Shown here: positions 1 to 7,827 of the stretch, one piece after another
Position numbering within the stretch: the first letter of the stretch is position 1
Layout of the letters: every line of letters begins with the position of its first letter
NCBI GenBank assembly: GCA_035530275.1
Contig: DATKVC010000015.1
Coordinates: forward strand, 124,001 to 188,000
Length of the DNA: 64,000 bases
Direction of reading: 5' to 3'
Origin: CAIJMU01 sp035530275
Lineage (GTDB): Bacteria > Spirochaetota > Spirochaetia > Treponematales > Rectinemataceae
Notes under the pieces: model-generated
The model's database searches: none
What the model saw: the letters and a program-made list of their open reading frames with translations, nothing else
What the model was told of the DNA's origin: nothing
Position numbers and translations under genes: made by a program

Positions 1-2
1 TT

Positions 3-302
3 GCGGCGGCCCCGATCGGAGCCGAGGACGCAGTTCTCTTTTTCGACGAGGCTTCGCGCAGGGCCTTTCACGCTGCCCGGGAAGGTAATCTCGCTATGGC
101 CGCTCGAGGCGAAGCCCAGTCCCGGATGGAGCGGGTCCTTTCGCCTTCCGGAGACCTCAGGGAGGCCGCCGCCGCCCTCTTCGACCTTCTCCACGCCTTC
201 GATCTCGAGGGAGTGGAAAGAGTCTGGGCCGAGCGTCTTCCCTCGGAAGGCCTCGGCCTCGCCGTCAACGACAGACTCTGGAAGGCTTCGACGAAGAACT
301 AA
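3..302 (+). CDS. Sua5/TsaC-type threonylcarbamoyl-AMP synthase, C-terminal part (5' end outside window)
   Basis: An open frame enters from the left edge and stops with TAA at 300-302, giving the last 99 residues of a larger protein. The tail contains LSPSGDLREAAAALFDLL, then a GVERVWAE stretch and GLGLAVNDRL. That order is typical of the C-terminal Sua5 domain of bacterial L-threonylcarbamoyladenylate synthases, which make the activated precursor of t6A37 in ANN-decoding tRNAs from threonine, bicarbonate and ATP. The YrdC catalytic domain would lie off the window. MtaB, which methylthiolates the same t6A, is also present here (12586-13995) but is not adjacent. The assignment rests on recognising the tail only. 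Confidence 0.72.
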   Translation, partial: AAAPIGAEDAVLFFDEASRRAFHAAREGNLAMAARGEAQSRMERVLSPSGDLREAAAALFDLLHAFDLEGVERVWAERLPSEGLGLAVNDRLWKASTKN

Positions 303-357
303 GCCCCTCAGTTGCAGTGCGACACGCAAGGCGTGTCGCGAAACTGAGGTAGGGCTT
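301..357. repeat. 57-nt imperfect inverted repeat (possible bidirectional terminator)
   Basis: Three nested arms pair around a 3-nt loop: AAGCCC (301-306) with GGGCTT (352-357), CTCAGTT (307-313) with AACTGAG (342-348), and GCGACACGC (319-327) with GCGTGTCGC (331-339). It begins at the stop codon of the Sua5-type gene and lies between that gene and a convergent dead chemoreceptor fragment. No T-run follows on either side, so a classical intrinsic terminator is not certain. A dispersed palindromic element is the alternative. Confidence 0.5.
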
Positions 358-361
358 CGTG

Positions 362-540
362 TAGCGGCTCCCAGCCTTCGCGAGCTCAGTTCGCGCCGAA
401 TCGCAGGTTGCGATTCTTCAAGCTGGCCGAGAAGGGCGCCGGCGTTGCGGGCTGCCTCGGCCGTCGTCGTCGATCGCCCGCCGATCTCCCTGGCAGCCGC
501 CTGGCTTCACTCGGCGAGTTTGCGCAGCTCCTGGGCTACG
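362..540 (-). pseudogene. Degenerate methyl-accepting chemotaxis protein fragment
   Basis: Reading the minus strand from 539 gives VAQELRKLAE, then a TGA stop, then SQAAAREIGGRSTTTAEA and NAGALLGQLEESQPAIRRE. Functional chemoreceptors have VAQEVRKLAERSQAAAKEI followed by EKAGALL in the same order, so this is the signalling region just after the hairpin tip. The stop falls where receptors have Arg, and CGA to TGA is a single transition. Upstream of 541 the expected GFAVVA sequence is not continued in any frame, and downstream the frame decays within about 50 codons. No insertion element is seen. It is read as a relic of a deleted receptor gene; an intact MCP lies at 61637-63511. Confidence 0.7.
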
Positions 541-699
541 GGCTCCTTCGGCGAGGTCTACGGTGAATCGCGTCGGGGCCACGAGGAAGCTGGTGAGGAG
601 GAATGACGCTTGGGTAACATAATTGGCACCGCCTGAAAATCGGGCGGATTTCCTTAAACCAGGCGGGCCTTCATCCGATAACGGAAGTGGAGGCCATGA

Positions 700-1089
700 A
701 TGACGGGAATGCTTGCAACGAGCACGGTTCCCCTCACCTACGCGTTCGTCGCCCAGAGCGCCGGCGGGAGGGTCAGTCTGCCCGTGGAGCCATCGCAGAT
801 TCTCTATGCGAGTTTCGAACATGTCAGCGGCGTCGCGGCCACTCCCGGAGAGCCCGTGGCGAGCATCGATCGGCTCAAGATCCTCGACACCCTCATCGCC
901 CGACTCTCCGACATGAAGTCCGCGCCTCCCATAGCCGAAGAGCGACCCGTCGGCATGAGTTCCGAGCGCATCGACGCCCTCATTCAGCAATACGGTTCCG
1001 AGCTTCGAAGCAAGGTCGTCGCTCCCGTCGCGCCCTATTCCTTTACCGCGCCGGTCGAAAGCGGCATGCTCTTCTCCCTCGCCGCCTGA
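700..1089 (+). CDS. Conserved hypothetical protein (129 aa)
   Basis: A small soluble protein without signal peptide or membrane segment. GGAGG at 689-693 sits six bases before the ATG at 700; a second ATG at 696 in another frame gives an arginine-rich shadow. The N-terminal half (VPLTYAFVAQSAGGRVSLPV followed by ILYASFEHVSGVAA) is compositionally ordinary for a folded protein, and the remainder is helical. I associate this pattern with uncharacterised spirochaete proteins, but I cannot name a family or function. It stands alone, convergent with the lytic transglycosylase gene that ends seven bases downstream. Confidence 0.7.
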   Translation: MTGMLATSTVPLTYAFVAQSAGGRVSLPVEPSQILYASFEHVSGVAATPGEPVASIDRLKILDTLIARLSDMKSAPPIAEERPVGMSSERIDALIQQYGSELRSKVVAPVAPYSFTAPVESGMLFSLAA

Positions 1090-1096
1090 GCTTCCC

Positions 1097-3556
1097 CTAC
1101 TTGCCCGTCGGATAGCCCGCGATCAGCTCCCTGACCGTCTCGGCGCTTCCCTTGCCGTAATAGAGCGACGCGTACCATGCGGTCGCCTGGACGATTTTGC
1201 GCCCGTAGTCTCGGGTTTCGGCTATAGACAGCCTTTCGAGGAAGAGGTCGTCGGGATACCCTCCCGACTCCGCGAGCCAGCGTCTGAGCCGTCCGCGGCC
1301 GGCGTTGTAGGCGAAGGCGGCCCGGAGAAGGTGTCCGTCGTTTTCGTCGAAAAGGTCATGGAGCATCGCCATGCCGAGACGGAGATTGTCCTCCGGCAAG
1401 ACAAGGGACCAAATACGAATTTTCAAATTGCGAGCGATTTCGGCTGCTGTCGTCGGCATGAGTTGGGTGAGACCGACCGCCCCGGCCCCGCTCTTCGCGG
1501 CGGGATCGAACCAGCTCTCCGAGCGGATGAGGCCGTAGGCCGCCGATTCGGGGATGTCCGAGCCGTTCAAGGCCGCGCCGAGTTCTCTCTTCCAGGGCCG
1601 CGGGTAGAGAAGCTCGTAGAGATCCTTCGCGGGCAGACTGGCTCCCTCCGCGGACTTTTCGAGGCCCGCGTAGCCGGAACCCGAGCGAGCCGCGAGGCTG
1701 TTGGCGAAGCGCATCGAGGAGACGAAGGAGCCGGCCCTGGCGCTTTCCTTGGACAGTTCCGCGAGATCCTCGTCGCCGACGGCGTCCGAGGAGCCGTTGG
1801 CGAGGTTCCAGGCGATTCCGGGGAGGCCGAAATCCACGAGGGAACGCAGGGTTGCCGCGAGATCGTCCTTGCTCGCCGTCGGATCGAAAAGCCTGAAGCG
1901 CGAAGGGGGCCTTCCGGAATTCCAAGGCCTGATGTCGATCCCGAGCCTGGCCGAGGCGACGAGGATGTAATACCCCGGAGCCCCGCGTAGGCGGACAAGG
2001 CTATCGAAACGATTCTTGGCCACTTCTCCGTCAGGTTGGCGAGCGGGCCCATACTGAGGCGGAAAGGCGGGAAGAAGGATCATCGGGAGAGAAGGAGCGG
2101 CGTCGACGAGGCCGAGTTCCCGCGCCCTCGCCGATACGTAGAGGAGACGCGAGGCCAGAAAGGGGGAGGCGAAGGGTATGAGGCGCGAGGCGAAGGCGTC
2201 GACCTCGTTCCAATCGCCCTCGGCGACGAGATCGCGAAAGAGCGGCTCGATCAAGTCCGTATAGGTAGTGGGATCGCTCCAGCGTGGAGCTGATTCCTCT
2301 ATGGCCTCGAGCCGCGCCTCGGCGAGGGCCTTGTCGCGGAGGGCTTTAGACGCCCATTTGCCGACCGGAACGACGGGCTTGTCGAGGGTCTTGAGGCGGG
2401 CGTCGAGGGCGTAATAAAGGCAGGAATCCATGTCCTTTTCGGATATCGCGCTGCCGCCCAGGGAGAGGAGTATGGTGGCCGCTTCTTCGGGCCGCGAAAG
2501 GGCGACGAGCATCCGAGCCTTGTAGAACAGGGCCGTCCATGCCGGCGACCCTCCCTCGACCTCGGTTCCGCCTGCCGCGGCGACCGAGTCCATGAGTGCC
2601 AGGCCTTCCTTCGACATGCCCGAAAAGAGCCAGGCCTTGCCGAAGGCGCCGACCAGGGCACGGGTCGGGCTCGCGCGTAATTCGGGAAGGGCCCCGAGAG
2701 AAGCCCGATAGGCTGCCGCGTAATCCCGCGCCTCGATCGCCTGGAATAGCCGGGCCTTGGCGAGGAAGAGCTCCGGCACGAGACCCGCGTTCTCGGACTC
2801 GGCGGCCAGATTGAGGGCCTTCGCGACCCAGGGGCCCTGCCCGAAGGCGAGGATTTCCGCGAGATCCTTGGCCGTTCCGGCGAGGCCCAGGCGACTGGCG
2901 GCGAGGCAGCGGGCATAAAGGGCGGCTTGATCGGTGGAAGAGGGTTCGCCGATGTCCGCGGTTAAAAGGGAATTGGCCGCCGCGAGAAGTTCCGGCCACC
3001 TTTCCATTCCCGCGAGGGCTTCGAGTCGCGCGGCCTCCACCTCCTGGCCCGAATCCGGTCCTGTCGAAGCGGCGAGCAGCTTTTCCCAGGCAGCTCGGCT
3101 TTCCGGACCCTGCGGAAGGGCGCGCGCCTTGTCGGCGAGGATTTCGACCTGTCGTCGCCGCGCGTCGTCGCGGACGAAACCCTGTGCTTGTTTCGCCGCC
3201 CGGTTGAAAAGATTCAAGGCAAGATCCACGTTCGGGGAGCCGCCGTTCAGGGAGCCGCTGTCCGCGGAGAGGGCGCCTTGCGAGTGACTGTCCCCGCCAT
3301 TCCTCGCGTCGTCTTCGAGAAGCCAGAGGGCGGTAAAATACCAGGCGGAGGGTCCCGCGGGGCCGGGATTGTCGAAGGCTTGGGATGGAAGGGCGATAAT
3401 GGCGGCGCGATCGTCGCGGTCGAGGATGCTGCGGAAGGCGGGTTCGGTAAGGCCGAAGGGGCCTCGCGCCTCGCACGACGACAGCCCGACAGTCAGAATC
3501 ATGAGAATGAGAGTCGCGATTCTTCGCAAGGTGGAGGAGAGAAGGGGGCTGTGCAT
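1097..3556 (-). CDS. Lytic transglycosylase lipoprotein, Slt-type
   Basis: An 819-aa protein with a hydrophobic leader and lipobox (GLSSC, Cys28). It has a long alpha-helical, TPR-like middle of about 600 residues, and a C-terminal SLT domain from about residue 671. The catalytic motif is GLIRSESWF with the probable acid Glu680. It is followed by GAVGLTQLMPTTA and AYNAG-GR, the hallmark blocks of Slt70/MltC-type enzymes that cleave MurNAc-GlcNAc bonds with 1,6-anhydro ring formation. It is expected to be periplasmic and membrane anchored, acting in wall turnover or in opening the wall for machines such as flagella. The minus-strand LysM gene lies just downstream, so two peptidoglycan-related genes are adjacent, but they converge on no common promoter that I can see. 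Confidence 0.9.
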   Translation of the reverse strand: MHSPLLSSTLRRIATLILMILTVGLSSCEARGPFGLTEPAFRSILDRDDRAAIIALPSQAFDNPGPAGPSAWYFTALWLLEDDARNGGDSHSQGALSADSGSLNGGSPNVDLALNLFNRAAKQAQGFVRDDARRRQVEILADKARALPQGPESRAAWEKLLAASTGPDSGQEVEAARLEALAGMERWPELLAAANSLLTADIGEPSSTDQAALYARCLAASRLGLAGTAKDLAEILAFGQGPWVAKALNLAAESENAGLVPELFLAKARLFQAIEARDYAAAYRASLGALPELRASPTRALVGAFGKAWLFSGMSKEGLALMDSVAAAGGTEVEGGSPAWTALFYKARMLVALSRPEEAATILLSLGGSAISEKDMDSCLYYALDARLKTLDKPVVPVGKWASKALRDKALAEARLEAIEESAPRWSDPTTYTDLIEPLFRDLVAEGDWNEVDAFASRLIPFASPFLASRLLYVSARARELGLVDAAPSLPMILLPAFPPQYGPARQPDGEVAKNRFDSLVRLRGAPGYYILVASARLGIDIRPWNSGRPPSRFRLFDPTASKDDLAATLRSLVDFGLPGIAWNLANGSSDAVGDEDLAELSKESARAGSFVSSMRFANSLAARSGSGYAGLEKSAEGASLPAKDLYELLYPRPWKRELGAALNGSDIPESAAYGLIRSESWFDPAAKSGAGAVGLTQLMPTTAAEIARNLKIRIWSLVLPEDNLRLGMAMLHDLFDENDGHLLRAAFAYNAGRGRLRRWLAESGGYPDDLFLERLSIAETRDYGRKIVQATAWYASLYYGKGSAETVRELIAGYPTGK

Positions 3557-3598
3557 GCCCGCGGAAACTACCCGGCCCGGCGGGCGAAGGTCAAGCTA

Positions 3599-4597
3599 TC
3601 AAGGATTCGGAATGACGATCCAGGCGCCGGAAAGAATGTGGTCCGGATTCCTGATGCCGTTGGCCTTGGCTATCCGCGGATAGAGCCAGGGGTCGCGGTA
3701 ATAGACCCAGGCCAGATCCCACAGGGTATCGCCCCATTTGATTCGATAGCGCTTTCCGGTCGTTTTCGGCGCGACGGAGGTGGCGTCTACCTTCGTTCCG
3801 GCCTTTGCCGCCACGGCCTTGGGCGGGGGGGCTGCCGGGGTAGGTTCCGCAGCAGGGATCGGCGTCGTGGTTGTTACGCTGGTTGCGGGCGTCGGCGCGG
3901 TTTGAGCCGACGCGGCGGGCGCCGGCGATGTCGGAGCTTCGGGGGATGAAGATGGCGCCAAGGCTGCCGCGGTTCGGGCTATGTCCGTCTCACCGCCGGA
4001 GGCTGCCGCTTGCTGGCCCAGCGAATGGAAAAAGAAGAACCAACCGAGTAGGGCGATCGCGATGATGAGAACGATACCCGCGATGATCCAGGGCAGCAGT
4101 GGCTTTCGAGTCCTGCCCTCGAGGACTTCCTCGGCGGTCGCGAGGAGGCCGGCCCCTTCCTCCGGGCTCGTGGCGTCGTCCGGCAGATTGTCGGTCGGCT
4201 CCGAATCGCTTTCTTCGCCCTCATCCTCCCCGAGATCGAAATCGGGGATTTCGTAGGAATCTTCCTCGCCGAGGGTTTCGAGGGATACGCGCAGGCTTTG
4301 GGTGGCGCCCGTCTCCGCCTCGACCGCCGTGCATTTGAGCATGTCGGCTTCGTCGAGCTCGAGATCGAGCCTGATGTCCGGCTCGCCGGCCTTCCCCTCG
4401 GGAATATCCTCCACCACAAGACTGCCGACATAGGTGGCGTCGGTAATCATCGGACCTTCGCCTCTGTAAAGGTCGATTTGCACGCTTTTTTGGCTATCGT
4501 TGACCGTGGTGACGACGAGGCGCTTCCTCGCCGGTATCCCGTGATCGAGGATGGGGTAGAATTCGCTGTTCGCGAGCTTGATTCCGATCTTGTCCAT
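3599..4597 (-). CDS. Single-pass membrane LysM protein with DnaK-substrate-domain-like N-terminus
   Basis: The frame opens at 4714, but the ATG at 4597 (AGGGAA just upstream) starts the conserved sequence and gives 332 aa. Residues 1-107 include KRLVVTTVNDSQKSVQIDLY, GSLVVEDIPEG and EPDIRLDLELDEADMLKCTA. These match, block by block, the beta-sandwich substrate-binding domain of Hsp70/DnaK (TTAADNQ-VEI, GIPPAPRG-PQVEVTFDIDANGI). No ATPase domain is present. An acidic linker, a transmembrane helix (about 166-192), a Pro/Ala/Thr-rich stretch and a C-terminal LysM (YRIKWGDTLWDLA, residues 283-330) follow. Topology is probably N-in, with LysM binding peptidoglycan outside. The Hsp70 resemblance is by eye. 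Confidence 0.75.
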   Translation of the reverse strand: MDKIGIKLANSEFYPILDHGIPARKRLVVTTVNDSQKSVQIDLYRGEGPMITDATYVGSLVVEDIPEGKAGEPDIRLDLELDEADMLKCTAVEAETGATQSLRVSLETLGEEDSYEIPDFDLGEDEGEESDSEPTDNLPDDATSPEEGAGLLATAEEVLEGRTRKPLLPWIIAGIVLIIAIALLGWFFFFHSLGQQAAASGGETDIARTAAALAPSSSPEAPTSPAPAASAQTAPTPATSVTTTTPIPAAEPTPAAPPPKAVAAKAGTKVDATSVAPKTTGKRYRIKWGDTLWDLAWVYYRDPWLYPRIAKANGIRNPDHILSGAWIVIPNP

Positions 4598-4740
4598 GGC
4601 TTCCCTGCCCTCGCTGTCCGCCCTTTCGCGACCCATTTCCCCGGGGATGGTGGGACTCGGAGGACGTTCCGATATATCGACTTTCAGTCTGGACTCTCGC
4701 GGCGCTAAATGCAACCGTGGCGCCGCCGCGACTCTCTTCT

Positions 4741-5505
4741 TTAGCGCCTCGAGGCGAGGGCGACGAGGCTCCAGGCCTCATGGTCGTAAGGGATGCCCGC
4801 CATGTTGCCGAAGAACCGGAGTTCGCCGTCGAATCCGGCCTTTCTCAGGGCATCGCCCAACTCGACCGCCGAATAGAGTCGCTGCTTCCATCGTCGCTCG
4901 AAGATTCTTCCATCGGCTACGACGACCCAGCGATTGACGAGGTACTCCCAAGCGCCTTCGATGGCGTATTCGGAACAGGCGAGCCGATTCTCTCGCTCGA
5001 ACCATTCGGTGGTGAGGAAGTCCCGCACCGCGCATTCCTTGCCCAAGACCTCGAGGGCGAAAAAGCCGCCGGGGCGCAAGGATTCCCGGACCCTGGCGAG
5101 GAAGGCGAGATCTTCCTCGCGAGTGTCGAAATAGCCGAAACTCGTGAAGAGGTTGAGGGCCAGGTCGAAGGCGCCGGGTCGCGAGAATTCGCGGACATCG
5201 CCATGGATGAATTCGACATCGAGACTCTCGGCTTCGGCGCTTTCCCGAGCCGCGTCGAGATAGGCTCCGGTGATGTCCACGCCGGTGACGAGGCAGCCTC
5301 GCCGGGCCAATTCGAGGGCATGGCGGCCCGGTCCGCAGCAGGAATCGTAGACCTTGAGGCCTTTTTGGATACGCGGCCCCCCCGCCTCGGCGAGCAGGGC
5401 ATCGAGTCCGTCGATGATCGCGGGAACCTCGGCCCAACGCTTTCCGTCGAACATCAGGGGCGCGAAATTGGCCCAGAAGTCGTCCTCCTCGAACCAGCCG
5501 GCCAC
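4741..5505 (-). CDS. Class I SAM-dependent methyltransferase
   Basis: A 254-aa protein. Motif I is VYDSCCGPGRHALELA (residues 52-67), followed by VTGVDITGAYLDAA with the acidic ribose-binding Asp, then FIHGDVREF and FDLALNLFTSFGYF. This is the order of a Rossmann-fold Methyltransf_25 enzyme. The substrate cannot be deduced; the family includes small-molecule and protein methylases. The start is GTG at 5505, directly abutting the TAG (5506-5508) of the upstream gene, so the two are almost certainly translationally coupled. No better Shine-Dalgarno site is visible. Confidence 0.85.
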   Translation of the reverse strand: MAGWFEEDDFWANFAPLMFDGKRWAEVPAIIDGLDALLAEAGGPRIQKGLKVYDSCCGPGRHALELARRGCLVTGVDITGAYLDAARESAEAESLDVEFIHGDVREFSRPGAFDLALNLFTSFGYFDTREEDLAFLARVRESLRPGGFFALEVLGKECAVRDFLTTEWFERENRLACSEYAIEGAWEYLVNRWVVVADGRIFERRWKQRLYSAVELGDALRKAGFDGELRFFGNMAGIPYDHEAWSLVALASRR

Positions 5506-5886
5506 CTAGATTCGGCCCTTGTCGAGCACGAGCTGCATTACATAGGTAAGGAGGTCGAGATCGACGTCCCCGCCCGCGTCGGAAAAAGCTTCTCGCAGGC
5601 CGTCCCAATCGGATTCTTCGAGGGCCCCGCCATCGTAGTCCATGAGGAGGATGCTGCCGAGGGTCGCACAGCGGGCCTTTGCCCCCTCCCTGTCCGCGGC
5701 GAACCATGCTTCGACGCCTTCGAGAAGGGCGTCGAGGAGATCGCGGGGGAGAGCGCGGAAGCTGAGAGCGAAGTGCTCCCTGATCGCGGCGCCGAGCCTG
5801 GCCGAAGCCTGGGCACCCGCGAGGCTCCTATCGAGTCGGTCGAGACTCTGATCGAGTTCGCGCTTCCATCGGTCTATCGCTTGCAT
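5506..5886 (-). CDS. Hypothetical protein coupled to methyltransferase (126 aa)
   Basis: A short, soluble, mostly helical, acidic protein with no signal peptide and no motif I recognise. Its TAG stop is immediately followed by the GTG of the methyltransferase, which suggests the pair works together, for example as partner or accessory subunit. The ATG at 5886 is taken as the start because the frame opens there. No Shine-Dalgarno is obvious, although TATGAT at about 5895 (minus strand) could be a -10 giving a very short leader. Confidence 0.62.
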   Translation of the reverse strand: MQAIDRWKRELDQSLDRLDRSLAGAQASARLGAAIREHFALSFRALPRDLLDALLEGVEAWFAADREGAKARCATLGSILLMDYDGGALEESDWDGLREAFSDAGGDVDLDLLTYVMQLVLDKGRI

Positions 5887-5958
5887 GGGCCGATCATACT
5901 AGGATCGCCGTACTAATTGCCACCTCTACCGCGCGGGACTCACCCTGAGTCTTCCATT

Positions 5959-6666
5959 TCAGGAGTACAGCAAGGCCATGATGACGACGAAATCATAGAG
6001 ACCGTGCCCGAATCCGATCTCGTGCCAGCTCTTTGCCGTCTCCCAACGAAGGGCGAGGATGAGGCCGAGGAGGGTCGCGATAAAGGCCGCGGCGATTCCC
6101 TGGCTTGCCCCGTGCGAAAGTCCGAAGATCAGCGACGTGAGGACGACCCGCGCCGCCTTGCCGAAGCCGACCCTTTCAAGCCTGAACGATAGGTAGACCC
6201 GGAAATAGAGCTCTTCGACATAACCCGTGACGAGGGAGGAAGCGAGGATAATGGGAATCAGCAAATAGCCGCTCGTCGACGGCTTGGCAACCATGTCGAG
6301 GAGGGGATTGTCCAGCCAGGAGGGGAGGGGAGCCTTTCCCGCAAAGAGCCGGAGCAGGGCGTCGGGGAGAAAACCCGCGAAAAGGAGCAAGGCGAGGACG
6401 GCGAGTACTCCGGCGATCTCGACGCGGCGCGGTCGCCACCGAAGTCCGAAGGCGGCGAATCCCTCGCCGCGCCTCATCATCCAGAGGATCAAAAGGCCGG
6501 CGGGAACGAGATTGAGGAGGATGGCGAAATGCCAGGCCGGAGCGGCAAGCCCTCCGCCGGCTCCCACTGCCCCCGTGCCGAGGCCGGGGAAAAAGGCCCT
6601 GAGCCAGAATACCGAATAAAGGAGCCCCGCCTCGACGAGGCCCGGGGTCTGACCTCTGTCTCTCAT
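5959..6666 (-). CDS. CPBP family intramembrane metalloprotease
   Basis: A 235-aa multi-pass membrane protein of the CAAX-protease/bacteriocin-processing (Abi) family. The diagnostic residues are present: EELYFR (Glu151-Glu152 and Arg156), FGLSH (His185) and the C-terminal FGHGLYD (His221). The frame is open much further upstream, but that part reads as out-of-frame shadow. GAAAGG ending at 6673 lies six bases before the ATG at 6666, which decides the start. Substrates are unknown; relatives cleave prenylated, bacteriocin-like or membrane-embedded proteins. It is divergent from the PilZ gene. Confidence 0.85.
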   Translation of the reverse strand: MRDRGQTPGLVEAGLLYSVFWLRAFFPGLGTGAVGAGGGLAAPAWHFAILLNLVPAGLLILWMMRRGEGFAAFGLRWRPRRVEIAGVLAVLALLLFAGFLPDALLRLFAGKAPLPSWLDNPLLDMVAKPSTSGYLLIPIILASSLVTGYVEELYFRVYLSFRLERVGFGKAARVVLTSLIFGLSHGASQGIAAAFIATLLGLILALRWETAKSWHEIGFGHGLYDFVVIMALLYS

Positions 6667-6778
6667 CCTCATCCTTTCAGTCCGGCATGGTGGCATGCGC
6701 GGCTTCGATGCAAGTATACTGAGAGGCGAGGCCGCGCATCTTCCGGCCCGCGAACCGAAAAAGGAGATTACGAGGGTA

Positions 6779-7798
6779 ATGCCCAGCCTTCTGCCCCTCA
6801 TTATCATCGTCCTCATCCTTGGCGCGGTCTCGCTCGTCCTCCTCGCGCGGAGCGGCAAGCGGACGCCCTTTTTCGATTTCATCGGCAAGTCGCTGAGCTC
6901 AGGCTTCTCCTTCATGGAGGCCAGCCGGCTCCGCGAGGCGGCCAAGGCCGCGGGAATTAAAGACAATGGTCTCATATTTCATTCGACTCGAGATCTCGAC
7001 AAGGTGATCGCGGCGATCGGGGGAGTCGACGGCGAACGAAGCAGGGAGGTCACGAGGCTCCTCGAAAAGCTTTTCGAACTCCGCAAGCGCCTCGAATTCG
7101 AGCAGCCCCGCTATCTCATGGGCATCCGTTCGAGCCGTCACCTCGCCCAAGGCCAGCGACTCCGCGTCCTTCTGCCGAGCATCGGCGTCTTCAATTCGAC
7201 CCTCATCGACAACAACCCGCGCTTCATGGTGCTGTCCTGGCCCCTCGGCATCCACCTGCCCAAGGGCTTCGTGTGGAAGGGAAAAAAGGTGTCGGTCTAT
7301 TTCTGGCGGCGCGACGACGCGGGCTACGTCTTCGACAGCTACGTGCTCGACGATCTCCGCATCAGGGATGTCCCGGTGATCCACGTCGCCCACTCCGAGT
7401 CGCTCCTGCGTACCCAAAAACGCAAGTCGGTCCGCACGAGGACGACGATTCCCGCCTACCTTTATCTCCTCAAGCGCATCGAGGGTGCCTTCGAAAAGCC
7501 GGAGCTCGAGCCCGGTCTCCGCTCGCGGATCGCCGACCTCTCGGAGGACGGTTTTGCCCTCACCATCGGCGGTAGGGCGAGGGTGGGGCTCCTCGTCAAG
7601 GCGCAGTTTTCGCTGGGGGCGAGGCAGATCGTGATGAGCGGCACGGTCAGGAGCGTCGACTACGACAGGACGACGAACCAATCGACGATGCATGTGGAGG
7701 CCGTCTCGCCGAGCCCGCGAATGCGCAACGCCCTTCGCTCCTATGTATACGGCAACAATGCGGGCAAGGGCGACTCGCGGATTGAAGCGGAAGGCTGA
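6779..7798 (+). CDS. PilZ-domain c-di-GMP receptor, membrane anchored
   Basis: A 339-aa protein starting at 6779 behind GAGGGTA. An N-terminal transmembrane helix (about residues 4-24) precedes a helical region (about 40-110), a YcgR/PilZN-like beta domain (about 125-200), and a C-terminal PilZ domain. The c-di-GMP motifs are intact: R215-x3-R219 in RKSVR, and D253-x-S255-x-x-G258 in DLSEDG. In spirochaetes such proteins tie c-di-GMP to motility and surface behaviour. It is followed 29 bases downstream by the HEAT-repeat gene, so the two are probably cotranscribed. A GGDEF-EAL protein that could alter c-di-GMP lies at 58815-60272. Confidence 0.86.
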   Translation: MPSLLPLIIIVLILGAVSLVLLARSGKRTPFFDFIGKSLSSGFSFMEASRLREAAKAAGIKDNGLIFHSTRDLDKVIAAIGGVDGERSREVTRLLEKLFELRKRLEFEQPRYLMGIRSSRHLAQGQRLRVLLPSIGVFNSTLIDNNPRFMVLSWPLGIHLPKGFVWKGKKVSVYFWRRDDAGYVFDSYVLDDLRIRDVPVIHVAHSESLLRTQKRKSVRTRTTIPAYLYLLKRIEGAFEKPELEPGLRSRIADLSEDGFALTIGGRARVGLLVKAQFSLGARQIVMSGTVRSVDYDRTTNQSTMHVEAVSPSPRMRNALRSYVYGNNAGKGDSRIEAEG

Positions 7799-7827
7799 GG
7801 CGCGCGCGTATGGTTACGGGGGGTCGG

